The notes: generated by a model not told the origin, from the letters alone. Numbered from the stretch's first letter, positions 7,610-14,520 are shown. The stretch is DNA of 14,520 nucleotides from an uncultured Collinsella sp. (GCA_900550205.1 URRJ01000039.1:1-14520), one strand, 5' to 3'. Program-made: numbers and translations.

Positions 7610-8928
7610 CGCGCACCGCCGTTCTCTTCGCCGAGCGCACGCCAAACCGCGTCGAGGTATGCATAGCCGAAGAACCTGTCGGGTTCGAGGTATGCTCCCT
7701 CACCCCACTCGTTCCATGCGTTTATGAACACAATCCTGTCGTCTAAGGCAGGGTTCCCAACGACGCCTGAAATGACGTCCGCAAGCCAAGTCCGGAAGAG
7801 ATCCGGCGTTGACCCGTGGAAGATCGTGCCCCGGTGATTCCTTCTTGCCGTGTTATCCCACATGGGCATTACGGCTGGGTACACCTTTCCGCTCCGATTC
7901 TTACTCGAGTTATATCTGCCGTTCTCTACAAGATCCTTGTAGTCGTAAACGTTCCCGCCAAAGTCGGTTCGAAGCGGTCGGACATCCTTAGTGATGTTCT
8001 TGCAGCTATGTTCAACCTGTTTGGGCTGGAACTCAGATTCGGCATCATAGCCCTGAGCAACCCAATCCGTCGTCGTATCTCGCTCCTGAATCGCGATCAC
8101 ATACAGATTGGTTCCGAGCTCTTCTTGGGCCTTTTTACGCCAATACCTAAGAACCCTCTCGGTATCCGGGACCATGGAAGGCCGATACACCGATAGAACC
8201 GGTCTGCCATCAATACGGTAATAGCGGCTGTCCTTGAAATCAGCCAGAACATCCTCAATGAAGCTCTGATAGCTTTCCACCGTGGGCTCGATGGCCATGA
8301 GCACGTCGGCATTCGTTCCCGAGAACCGCTTCGTCCAGTTCTCATTTGCCCAACAGTAGAAAAACGGCATGTCGAGTGACTGATTATTAAGGAATTTATT
8401 GAGAGGATACTCAAGCAAACGCTTTCCGTTAAACCAGTAGTAGTAAAAGCAGAATGCTCCGACGCCATAGTTCTTGGCAATTTCGACCTGTCGAGCCATC
8501 ACGTCATCCACACGCAGGTCATAATAGCCAAGCTCGCCTGGCCTACGCGGCTGATAGTGACCCACAAACTGCGGGACTGCCTGATCAACGTTATTCCACT
8601 CGGTCGTCCCCCTCCCCCACCATTCATCGTTGTAATGGTTCGGATGGAACTGGGTCAGGTAGTACGCAACGAGCGTCACGTCTGACTTGCGAGCCTCATG
8701 CTCGGTGTATTCGCGATACCACTCCGAGCGCTTTCCGCAGCTGGAGAGCACGTACTCGGCATACTCTTTCAGCAGCTCGGCATCATCAAAAACGGGCGTA
8801 TCGCCACGGGCGTCAGCCTTCGCCTCTTTTGCCAAGATCCGCTCATAGCGCTTGGCACTCAGCTTGTTCTTGAACTCGCTGCTCAGCGGCAGCTTCCAGT
8901 ATGCCTTCTTCAGCACATCCTTCAGCAC
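7606..8928 (-). CDS. WbsX-like / GH99-like glycan enzyme
   Basis: This 440-residue protein matches the WbsX family, a GH99-like (beta/alpha)8 domain common in bacterial polysaccharide clusters. Family marks are AYYLTQFHPNHYNDEWWG (88-105), GTTEWNNV (107-114), the PGELGYYDLR block (130-139), FCFYYYWFNGKRLLE (159-173), PFFYCWANENWTKR (188-201) and FINAWNEWGEGAYLEP (401-416). Glutamates of the last motif are candidates for catalysis. GH99 itself contains endo-alpha-mannosidases and mannanases, while WbsX proteins are often labelled glycosyltransferases; the activity is unproven. No signal peptide is seen, so it probably acts in the cytoplasm on lipid-linked sugar. The start is GTG at 8928, six bases after an AAGGAG that overlaps the stop of the previous gene. 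The 80 residues before the catalytic domain are charged and helical and could bind a partner. Confidence 0.9.
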   Translation of the reverse strand: MLKDVLKKAYWKLPLSSEFKNKLSAKRYERILAKEAKADARGDTPVFDDAELLKEYAEYVLSSCGKRSEWYREYTEHEARKSDVTLVAYYLTQFHPNHYNDEWWGRGTTEWNNVDQAVPQFVGHYQPRRPGELGYYDLRVDDVMARQVEIAKNYGVGAFCFYYYWFNGKRLLEYPLNKFLNNQSLDMPFFYCWANENWTKRFSGTNADVLMAIEPTVESYQSFIEDVLADFKDSRYYRIDGRPVLSVYRPSMVPDTERVLRYWRKKAQEELGTNLYVIAIQERDTTTDWVAQGYDAESEFQPKQVEHSCKNITKDVRPLRTDFGGNVYDYKDLVENGRYNSSKNRSGKVYPAVMPMWDNTARRNHRGTIFHGSTPDLFRTWLADVISGVVGNPALDDRIVFINAWNEWGEGAYLEPDRFFGYAYLDAVWRALGEENGGAR

Positions 8929-8938
8929 ACATAGCTCC

Positions 8939-10321
8939 TTACTTAGATTGTTCGATCAACTGTGCATACGTTTGTTCAAGCGCGCGAGCATGCTCTCGAA
9001 TGGTCGGTACTTTGAATGAATCGCAAATTGCTTTGCTCATGCTCTCAATTCGGTTAGGAGATGCAATGATGGATCCAATGCTCTCGGCGAGATCCTCTGG
9101 GGTTGATTGGCACACAATACCATTAACTCCGTCTGTTATCAGATCCTTTGCTCCCGCGCTATCCGAGATAACAACGGGTACGCCGAAGCTCATTGCCTCA
9201 AGCGCCGTGAATCCAAAGGTCTCGTAGCGCGTGCTCGGCACCACCACGAGATCCAGATCGGCCATGACCACAGGAAGGTCCTCGTAACGATAGGGATCAT
9301 GAGAGATGAGATACTCACGCTCCCCCTCGCCCTGACGGAAGAACACGTGCAAGGCAAAGGACCTAGGATAGTTGGCTTCAAGGAGATCAAGAGCATCCCG
9401 AAGAACGAAATAGCCCTTTAAATCCATTCGAGGTCCCAAGTAACCAATCTGGAGTACGGGATGCGCGCTATGAAACTGCTTTTTATCCTCAATTGCCCCA
9501 TGAGTAACATTGAGCACGACGGTGGATCTTGGCCTAACGTAACGCTCAAACACCTCAAGCGTCATGGAGCTGTTACCAAGCGTGAGATCGAAAGCCTCAA
9601 GGAGCTTGGCATAATAGCTTCGAAGTGCCCTGTAGCCTGAAGCATATCGACTAGCTTCTTCAGCTACATGTTGGACATCAGACCGTACAGAAGGATCACC
9701 AAGTCCCTCATTGTTTTTTTGTCGGAGCGCCTTAATCGGTTTACTCTCCTTAAGTAAACGATACACCCCTGACTGAATCAAACAAAGCTTCGCCTTTGAC
9801 AACGCACCGGCGTTGCACGACCAACAATCGGCACAACCGTGATCGTCAACACAGGGAGCTCCCTGCTTCTCAAGGGAGACCATCGAACAAATTCCAAAGA
9901 AATCGTGCGTGGTGAAGACCGTTTTCACACCAAGGGTCCTACAGGCCTCCAGCGCCTCAAGAGGTAATCCCTGCAAAGTATGCACGTGAAAGACATCCGC
10001 CTCAACACGCTTGAAGAAGTTAATGAACGCTGATTTACTCTTCTTATGAGAGAAAAGCTCAACATCCCGAATCCCATTAAGCAAAGGAACGGGTAACGGA
10101 TTTACCAGCTCAAAACTCGCAATTGAATCGCACCTCATAGATTTAAAAGGTGGGCGCTTAACTATTGAGCACTTTGAACCAAAATCTTTCAGAACGCCAG
10201 GCCACAGCAACATGACATCGTTCCCAAGCTTGATTTGTTCAAGAATCAGATCAATGCAGTACGTCGTCATGCCACCCCTTCTAAAGGGTGGAAAGCCTAA
10301 TGAATAATGAACTATGCGCAT
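8939..10321 (-). CDS. Family 4 (GT-B) glycosyltransferase with cysteine-rich insert
   Basis: This is a retaining GT-B glycosyltransferase of 460 residues. The N-terminal acceptor domain has the glycine-rich FPPFRRGGMTTY (10-21) and HVHTLQGLPLEAL (112-124). The C-terminal nucleotide-sugar domain has GYLGPRMDLKGY (293-304) and the E-x7-E motif in RYETFGFTALEAM (E367 and E375). After TTHDFFGIC there is a cysteine-rich stretch (C145, C157, C163, C166, C169, C180) that looks like a metal- or cluster-binding insertion seen in some GT4 relatives. The ATG at 10321 overlaps the preceding gene by ten bases. Base composition is clearly more AT-rich than in genes at either end of the cluster. Donor and acceptor sugars are unknown. 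Confidence 0.9.
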   Translation of the reverse strand: MRIVHYSLGFPPFRRGGMTTYCIDLILEQIKLGNDVMLLWPGVLKDFGSKCSIVKRPPFKSMRCDSIASFELVNPLPVPLLNGIRDVELFSHKKSKSAFINFFKRVEADVFHVHTLQGLPLEALEACRTLGVKTVFTTHDFFGICSMVSLEKQGAPCVDDHGCADCWSCNAGALSKAKLCLIQSGVYRLLKESKPIKALRQKNNEGLGDPSVRSDVQHVAEEASRYASGYRALRSYYAKLLEAFDLTLGNSSMTLEVFERYVRPRSTVVLNVTHGAIEDKKQFHSAHPVLQIGYLGPRMDLKGYFVLRDALDLLEANYPRSFALHVFFRQGEGEREYLISHDPYRYEDLPVVMADLDLVVVPSTRYETFGFTALEAMSFGVPVVISDSAGAKDLITDGVNGIVCQSTPEDLAESIGSIIASPNRIESMSKAICDSFKVPTIREHARALEQTYAQLIEQSK

Positions 10322-11502
10322 GATACGGCACCGTTAGACGATAGAAGATCACTGTAGATACGAACCATACATGCCTTAGACTCTTCAAGGCTGAAGCTCT
10401 TCACGCTCTCATATCCAGCGGAACCAAGCTTTGCTCTATAAGCGTAATCCGAATACAGATGCTGAAGAGCATCGGCCCAAGTGTCGATGCTCCACGGATC
10501 GCAAAGCACACCGTTATACCCATCAATAAGATAATCAGGAATACCATGGACATCCGACCCAATGAGGGGAAGACCGGAAGCGAGCATTTCAATGCCAGCA
10601 AGTCCGAGACCTTCGCGCGTGGAAGGCAGTACTCCAACATCAGAACACTTACAGATCTCAGGAATATCCGGACGACGCCCCAAGAATCGAACGTCCACAC
10701 CGTTCTGTCGAGCAAGCTCCTCGACGCTCTCTTTAGTGTCAGCTCCGTTGATGTAGTTACCACAGACGACAAATACCGCATGGGATATTGGTTTTCTCGC
10801 AAGAGCCTCAACAATTATGCGTTGGTTTTTACGAGCGGAAATCTCACCAACAGCCAAAATAACAAAGTCATCAGGCTTCAGATTCAACGAAGCCCTATAC
10901 ACATCTCGTTTTATCTGAACGCCATGAAACTTATCAATATCAACTCCGACGCCCGGAATATACCGAACGTCATCACAATGCATCTTCAGCGCATTTCCGT
11001 AATCCTCGCGGTTGATCGTAATCATGACATCGCTCCAGCGCGACATCAAATCTTCAACGGGATAGAAACACGCCCATGCCTTGCGGCTTGCTCGATTATG
11101 AAAATAGAAACCGTGGGTGGTGTAAGCGACTTTCGTTTGACCTTCTTTACGGCATTTCCTGAAGACCGTTCGACAAAGAGCGCCCGCTATTGGCGTGTGG
11201 CAATGAACGAAATCGAAGGATTCAGAGGCGGCAAGCTTCTTTAGCTGCCCAAAGGCAGTAAGCGTATCTTTGGAGACGGGCTTGTTCGAAGAAAAATCAA
11301 CCTGATGGTAGATAACGCCCCGACTCTCAAGGAATTCAACGACGTCATTTGCTCCCGCATGATTCGCGTTTGCAGCGCAATGTACCTCAAAACCCATGCT
11401 CTGAAGGGTTGCGATGTCTGGCATAAGGAAACTTCGGATAAAGCCTGCCAACGCAGTTACGATCAGCGCCTTCCGGGGAGTCGCAGAGTTAAGGCGGCTC
11501 AC
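10312..11502 (-). CDS. Family 4 (GT-B) glycosyltransferase, CapM/EpsD-like
   Basis: This 396-residue cytoplasmic GT4 enzyme would add a sugar to the lipid-linked repeat unit. It shows VHCHTPIAGALCR (99-111), YTTHGFYFH (127-135), IPGVGVDIDKF (182-192), a nucleotide-binding GEISARKNQ (219-227) and the E-x7-E motif in STREGLGLAGIEML (E297 and E305). This pattern is common in EpsD- or CapM-type enzymes of exopolysaccharide clusters. It starts with GTG at 11502 in a GTGA overlap with the preceding stop, with a GAGGTG site five bases upstream, which indicates translational coupling. Like the next gene it is AT-rich compared with the flanks. The sugar specificity cannot be told. Confidence 0.9.
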   Translation of the reverse strand: MSRLNSATPRKALIVTALAGFIRSFLMPDIATLQSMGFEVHCAANANHAGANDVVEFLESRGVIYHQVDFSSNKPVSKDTLTAFGQLKKLAASESFDFVHCHTPIAGALCRTVFRKCRKEGQTKVAYTTHGFYFHNRASRKAWACFYPVEDLMSRWSDVMITINREDYGNALKMHCDDVRYIPGVGVDIDKFHGVQIKRDVYRASLNLKPDDFVILAVGEISARKNQRIIVEALARKPISHAVFVVCGNYINGADTKESVEELARQNGVDVRFLGRRPDIPEICKCSDVGVLPSTREGLGLAGIEMLASGLPLIGSDVHGIPDYLIDGYNGVLCDPWSIDTWADALQHLYSDYAYRAKLGSAGYESVKSFSLEESKACMVRIYSDLLSSNGAVSCA

Positions 11503-12701
11503 TCCGCCACCTCGCCCTTCACGGCCTGCGGCCCCTCAAGGAACAGGCGCTCGTACTCGTTGGCGATGTGCTGCCAGCTGTAGGCAGTGGCGACACGCGA
11601 CTTGGAGCGACGACCCAGCTCGGCAATCACGACCGCGCCCATGGCATCTGCCCGCTCAATCAGCGCAGCAAGATTGCCAGGCTCCTTGGTCCAGTAGAGA
11701 GCCGCGTCTTCTGCCACCTCACGGTTGAACCCTACATTGAGGAGCAGATTCAGGTCGGTGGAACCCAGAGCCTCGAGCAGGCTCGGGTTCGTGCCGCCCA
11801 CCTCGTGGCCGTGGAAATAGCCGTAGGCCTGCTCACGGATCTTCGCGAGGAGGTCACGGTCGTAGACCGTGCCCACGAACTTAATGCGGGAGTCGCGGCT
11901 GTAGTGCGTCCGCTCCTCAAGCTCGGCGAGGAACTTGTCGTTGACGTTGGTAATCAAGGCGAAGTCGCGCTCGGTGCCGCTCGACATGAACTCGCGGATC
12001 ATCGTCTCGTAGTTGTTCTCCGGCACAAAGCGGCCAACCACGAGGTAGTAGCCCTTGGGCGAAAGCCCGTGCTCGGCGCACCAGCCAGTAAACTTCGGGG
12101 CGTCGTCCGCAAGCGGGCTCCTATGTGTATCCGCACCGTAAGCGATAAACGTAGTGGCCGGTCTATAGATCGGCGAATCGTACTCCTCGTGGATGTACCT
12201 CTCGATGTTCTTAGAGTCGCAGACCAGCAGATCGCAATTGCGGACCATCATGGACTCGGAGGCCTTCCAGTAGCGGCGCACGGGGGCGCTCCACTTGGCG
12301 CGCTTCCACTCGTGCCCGTCTGGGTTCACGTATAGTCTTCCGCCTAAAGCGTGGATACGCTTCTGGAAGTGGGCGCAGAAGGGACCGATGCGGCACGCCA
12401 AGACGTAAACAATCGGGTGCTCGACGTGGTTGTCCTCGACGTAGCGGCAGACGCTGCCGAGCGCCGCAACGTCGTACCAGATGGCCTGGGCGGGCCCCAC
12501 GTCGGGAACCTTCACGTTGAAGCAGCGAGCGCCGTGATACTCGAACTCGCCATCCTCGCGGGCCTTGCAAGCTACATGATACCTGATGCGGTGGTTGCCC
12601 TCGTGCGACTCGGTCAACCGATCGACAAAGGTCTCGTAGCCACCGTAATTGCCCGGGATGCCCTTGGAGCCGACGATGAAGATGTGTTGCGTTTTCGACA
12701 T
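11499..12701 (-). CDS. DUF1972 glycosyltransferase, Cps2T-like (candidate beta-1,4-rhamnosyltransferase)
   Basis: This 400-residue GT-B enzyme begins with the DUF1972 signature IVGSKGIPGNYGGYETFVD (9-27). It continues with LYVNPDGHEWKRAKWS (123-138), YYLVVGRFVPENNYETMIRE (218-237) and GGTNPSLLEALGSTDLNLL (302-320). The pneumococcal relative Cps2T/WchF adds L-rhamnose in beta-1,4 linkage to lipid-linked glucose as the second step of repeat-unit assembly. The position directly after the priming transferase and the presence of rmlA and rmlD in the same operon fit that role, but this is inference. The ATG at 12701 shares its first base with the previous stop (TAATG). Composition returns to GC-rich here, unlike the two following glycosyltransferase genes. 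Confidence 0.9.
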   Translation of the reverse strand: MSKTQHIFIVGSKGIPGNYGGYETFVDRLTESHEGNHRIRYHVACKAREDGEFEYHGARCFNVKVPDVGPAQAIWYDVAALGSVCRYVEDNHVEHPIVYVLACRIGPFCAHFQKRIHALGGRLYVNPDGHEWKRAKWSAPVRRYWKASESMMVRNCDLLVCDSKNIERYIHEEYDSPIYRPATTFIAYGADTHRSPLADDAPKFTGWCAEHGLSPKGYYLVVGRFVPENNYETMIREFMSSGTERDFALITNVNDKFLAELEERTHYSRDSRIKFVGTVYDRDLLAKIREQAYGYFHGHEVGGTNPSLLEALGSTDLNLLLNVGFNREVAEDAALYWTKEPGNLAALIERADAMGAVVIAELGRRSKSRVATAYSWQHIANEYERLFLEGPQAVKGEVAE

Positions 12702-13495
12702 TAAGCCGCACCGTCCCCAGATATCATGGTCTTCAACGTACCGATAATCAACCGCAGGTCCTGCCCCAGGCTGCGACGCTCGATGTAATCCAGGTCGAGG
12801 GTGACCATCTCGTCAAACCCCAAATGGCTCCTGCCCATTACCTGCCAGGGGCCGCTGCAGCCGGGCTTTACCGCCAGGCGCTTCATGTCGTGCTCGCTGT
12901 ACAGGGCAACCTCGCGCGGCAGGCCGGGGCGCGGGCCAATGAGGTTCATTTGGCCCAAGAACACGTTGATGAGCTGGGGCAGCTCGTCGATGCTGTGCTT
13001 GCGAATGAAGTTGCCGACACCGGGAATAATGCGCGGGTCGTGCTTCATCTTAAACATGGGGCCGGTGGCCTCGTTTTGAGCCTGCAAGTCCTTGAGCATT
13101 TGGTCTGCGTTAGGTACCATGCTGCGGAACTTGTAGATCTTAAACAGGTAGAACGTGCCGTCTTTGCGCACGCGGCCCACGCGCCACTGCGAATATAGGG
13201 GGCTGGCGCCCGGACTCTTTATGCAAATGACCGCGCTCAGAATTACCCCGGGAATAAAGAGCAACACCAAGGCTCCGCCGGCGGCGGCAATATCCACCGT
13301 ACGCTTAACAACGCGGTAGACTCTGCGCCCAAGCTTGGGCTTCACTCCGGAGTTAGCACCGCGCAGCATCTTGTACGCTTGTTCGTTTGTAAGGTAATCC
13401 CCCGCAGAACCCGCTGCGGCAGGGATAGAGTTCGCCGTGGCGTCGGTGCACGTCTCCCGCGCGCCCTGTTCCATGGTCATCATCGTAGGCTCCAA
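12701..13495 (-). CDS. Undecaprenyl-phosphate sugar phosphotransferase (priming glycosyl-1-phosphate transferase)
   Basis: This monotopic phosphoglycosyl transferase of the bacterial sugar transferase family starts repeat-unit synthesis by moving a sugar 1-phosphate to undecaprenyl phosphate. A hydrophobic membrane-entry helix lies at residues 68-92. It is followed by QWRVGR (103-108), YKFRSM (121-126), the catalytic Asp-Glu pair in HSIDELPQL (D170, E171), LIGPRPGLP (185-193) and KPGCSGPWQVMGRS (210-223). The N-terminal 60 residues are poorly conserved and there is no four-helix WbaP-type domain. The TTG at 13495 has a strong GGGGGAGG site about five bases upstream. The ATG at 13483, preceded by GGAG, is an alternative. 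It follows the antiterminator gene after 52 bases. The first sugar cannot be read with confidence; glucose is suggested only by the Cps2T-like neighbour. Confidence 0.95.
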   Translation of the reverse strand: MEPTMMTMEQGARETCTDATANSIPAAAGSAGDYLTNEQAYKMLRGANSGVKPKLGRRVYRVVKRTVDIAAAGGALVLLFIPGVILSAVICIKSPGASPLYSQWRVGRVRKDGTFYLFKIYKFRSMVPNADQMLKDLQAQNEATGPMFKMKHDPRIIPGVGNFIRKHSIDELPQLINVFLGQMNLIGPRPGLPREVALYSEHDMKRLAVKPGCSGPWQVMGRSHLGFDEMVTLDLDYIERRSLGQDLRLIIGTLKTMISGDGAA

Positions 13496-13547
13496 GAGCC
13501 CTCCCCCGTTACTTTTTTCCTTCGATCGTCTGCTTGCAAACTTGCAG

Positions 13548-14093
13548 CTAGGCGATTGCTTTTCTGTGATTGCGCATGACGCGCTGCTCGTTTGAAAGCA
13601 CCGCGAGGCCGACGCGGGTGGTTACGCGTCGGCCGCACAGGTTGAGCTCCAAAAAGGCAGTGCTCTTGCGTCTGTTAATGGTTTTGATAAGGGCCTCGTG
13701 GCCTAGCAGCGGACCTGCCGTTACTACGACCTGGTCTCCATCCTTTAGAGCCTCGCTCATGGGCACTACGCGGTCTCCCCTATTGGTAAAGCTGCCAATG
13801 AGCTGGGTCTCTTCTTTTGCCAGCGGCACAAACTGACCGTCCTGGGAAAGCACCCGAGCAAAGTCGTCCATGCGCAGCAGATACTGTTGCACGGTGCGAG
13901 GATCTGCCGTATCGCAAATGAGATAACCGGGAAAGAGCGGCTTGGGTGCGCTGACCCATTCGCCGTGTACCTTGATCTCGGTTTGATATTGGGGATAAAA
14001 GAGCTCCTGCATGGCACCAGCCGGCACCATGCGCTCGATGCGCTCGCGCATAACGTCTTCGCGACCGTTAGTGACCTGGATCACATACCACAC
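13548..14093 (-). CDS. loaP: LoaP-type transcription antiterminator (NusG paralogue)
   Basis: This specialised NusG-family protein of about 181 residues would bind RNA polymerase and suppress termination in its own long operon. The N-terminal NGN domain begins WYVIQVTNGRED and includes APKPLFPGYLI, where the FPGY motif is typical of NusG, RfaH and LoaP. The C-terminal KOW domain runs from DGDQVVVTAGPLLGHEALI to RVGLAVL. LoaP proteins are known to act on polysaccharide and antibiotic operons in Firmicutes and Actinobacteria through a structured RNA in the leader. The frame is open to GTG 14102, but the Shine-Dalgarno AAGGGG abuts that codon. GTG 14093 gives eight bases of spacing and the family-typical start just before WYV, so it is chosen. 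The position as first gene fits control of everything downstream. A core NusG is excluded by sequence and context. Confidence 0.87.
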   Translation of the reverse strand: MWYVIQVTNGREDVMRERIERMVPAGAMQELFYPQYQTEIKVHGEWVSAPKPLFPGYLICDTADPRTVQQYLLRMDDFARVLSQDGQFVPLAKEETQLIGSFTNRGDRVVPMSEALKDGDQVVVTAGPLLGHEALIKTINRRKSTAFLELNLCGRRVTTRVGLAVLSNEQRVMRNHRKAIA

Positions 14094-14275
14094 GAGCACC
14101 ACCCCCTTGCTGTCTTACGTGTGGCTCACGGGGTTTGGGTATGGCTACGCCAGGGCGCTTGTGCGCGAAGGCGCTCCATATTCAAACCCTGAGCCCAGTT
14201 AGACAAGCACGTGGCTCTGCCCCACCGTGAACGGTATGTATGAGTGCAGTGGCTAGAGACGCGGACGTGTATCGC

Positions 14276-14317
14276 AAAAATGACCGCGACTCCAGCTGGC
14301 TGCGTGCGAACCAGTCA
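14276..14317 (-). terminator. Possible leader attenuator overlapping the hairpin
   Basis: The minus strand reads TGACTG (14317-14312), then a 25-base loop containing the palindrome CCAGCTGG, then CGGTCA (14286-14281) and immediately TTTTT (14280-14276). The six-pair stem includes one G-U wobble and is followed by a U tract, so it could act as a weak intrinsic terminator or pause site. It shares the segment 14317-14302 with the strong hairpin upstream, so the two structures exclude each other. This is the arrangement expected for an attenuator under LoaP control, but the stem is short and the function is unproven. Confidence 0.33.
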
Positions 14318-14343
14318 AGCGGGAACAAAACTGGACCGCACGC
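14302..14343 (-). promoter_or_regulatory. Strong RNA hairpin in the loaP leader, candidate LoaP-responsive element
   Basis: Perfect arms GCGTGCG (14343-14337) and CGCACGC (14308-14302), plus inner arms CCAGT (14334-14330) and ACTGG (14315-14311), enclose a 14-base loop. On the minus-strand transcript the two bases between the arm pairs form one G-U wobble and one U-U mismatch, giving a nearly continuous 14-base-pair stem. On the other strand the same bases would be A-C mismatches, which favours a role in the minus-strand RNA. It lies about 210-250 bases before the loaP start. LoaP operons are known to carry recognition hairpins in their leaders, so this is a good candidate; recognition here is inferred. 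Confidence 0.55.
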
Positions 14344-14401
14344 AAACAGCTGTAGGACTGCTTGGTTTGCCGCAACAACTTACTCCACTTCCCAATGCGA
14401 A

Positions 14402-14430
14402 CTTTTAAATGCCCGCAAAAGTAAATGCAA
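14402..14430 (-). promoter_or_regulatory. Possible promoter of the polysaccharide operon
   Basis: In an AT-rich pocket of the leader the minus strand has TTGCAT (14430-14425) and TAAAAG (14407-14402) separated by 17 bases. The boxes match the sigma-70-type consensus only partly (three and four of six bases). Transcription from here would give a leader of about 300 bases carrying the hairpin and U tract before loaP. Other starts are possible. Confidence 0.28.
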
Positions 14431-14520
14431 AATAGCGCATGGCAATCGATATTGGAGCTCGTGGTTTTTCTAACACCGCCGTTACGGCCGGATGCTGATC
14501 GACCCTGTGCTTTATGGCTT

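Larger units (their letters stand above)
14103..14520 (-). other. Gene-free leader/intergenic region upstream of loaP
   Basis: No convincing coding sequence is seen on either strand over these 418 bases. The one longer plus-strand frame (14240-14473) has no family features. Besides the putative promoter, hairpin and U tract annotated separately, it holds three smaller inverted repeats. These are ACCGT/ACGGT at 14224-14235, GAGCC/GGCTC at 14191-14217, and GCGC-GAAG-GCGC at 14163-14174. This density of potential RNA structure fits a regulatory leader. Position 14467-14487 also holds GCCGT-T-ACGGC, outside the likely transcript. Confidence 0.6.

Noticed and set aside
9712..9724. Run of seven A on the coding strand in the frame context A-AAA-AAC, which resembles a -1 slippery site or phase-variable tract
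   Set aside because: The run is short, lies inside an intact glycosyltransferase gene, and shifting would only truncate the protein; no stimulating structure was seen.
13496..13547. Short inverted repeat TGCAA-GT-TTGCA between loaP and the priming transferase, considered as a terminator
   Set aside because: The two-base loop is too tight and no U tract follows, so it is not a credible terminator.
14240..14473. Small 77-codon plus-strand frame in the leader
   Set aside because: No domain or hydrophobic segment is seen, no convincing ribosome binding site is present, and it runs across the RNA hairpin and putative promoter of the minus strand.
1..14520. CRISPR arrays, tRNA or rRNA genes, insertion sequences and attachment sites
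   Set aside because: No regularly spaced repeats, RNA gene signatures, transposase motifs or terminal inverted repeats were found on reading both strands by eye.

Overview
The window is an exopolysaccharide or capsule locus. Every credible gene lies on the minus strand, so transcription runs from high to low coordinates. The locus resembles those of gut Coriobacteriia, most likely Collinsella. The reasons are the generally GC-rich sequence, Gram-positive-type Shine-Dalgarno sites, frequent GTG/TTG starts, a LoaP-type antiterminator as first gene, and enzymes typical of strict gut anaerobes. The genus is inferred from protein character, not from a database match.

Layout in transcription order. 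(1) 14520-14103 holds no gene. It is the leader of the operon, with a possible promoter near 14402-14430 and a strong RNA hairpin at 14302-14343 followed by a U tract. (2) 14093-13548 encodes a LoaP/NusG-family antiterminator. (3) 13495-8939 encodes the priming phosphoglycosyl transferase, a Cps2T-like (DUF1972) rhamnosyltransferase candidate and two GT4 glycosyltransferases. (4) 8928-7606 encodes a WbsX/GH99-like protein. (5) 7609-5044 encodes a Wzy-type polymerase and a polysaccharide pyruvyl transferase family protein. (6) 5047-3881 encodes an iron-sulfur protein of the coenzyme F420 hydrogenase/dehydrogenase beta family. (7) 3860-1748 encodes a Wzx flippase and a hexapeptide acyltransferase. 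(8) 1711-1390 is a previously hidden, decayed fragment of a UDP-GlcNAc 2-epimerase gene (wecB/mnaA). (9) 1343-1 encodes RmlA and the start of RmlD, both for dTDP-L-rhamnose; RmlD runs off the window edge.

The genes fit a Wzx/Wzy-dependent pathway. The phosphoglycosyl transferase loads the first sugar onto undecaprenyl phosphate and the glycosyltransferases extend it, probably using rhamnose from the Rml pathway. The acyltransferase and the pyruvyl-transferase/Fe-S pair may decorate the unit. The flippase exports it and the polymerase links units outside. LoaP would keep RNA polymerase processive over the roughly 14 kb operon. Genes from 14093 to 2433 are packed with overlaps or gaps of about 50 bases or less. 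The only sizeable internal gap (1344-1747) is where the epimerase remnant lies. Genes between about 7.8 and 11.5 kb are visibly more AT-rich than their neighbours, so the cluster is mosaic. No chain-length or tyrosine-kinase (Wzz/Wzd/Wze) genes, rmlB or rmlC are visible.
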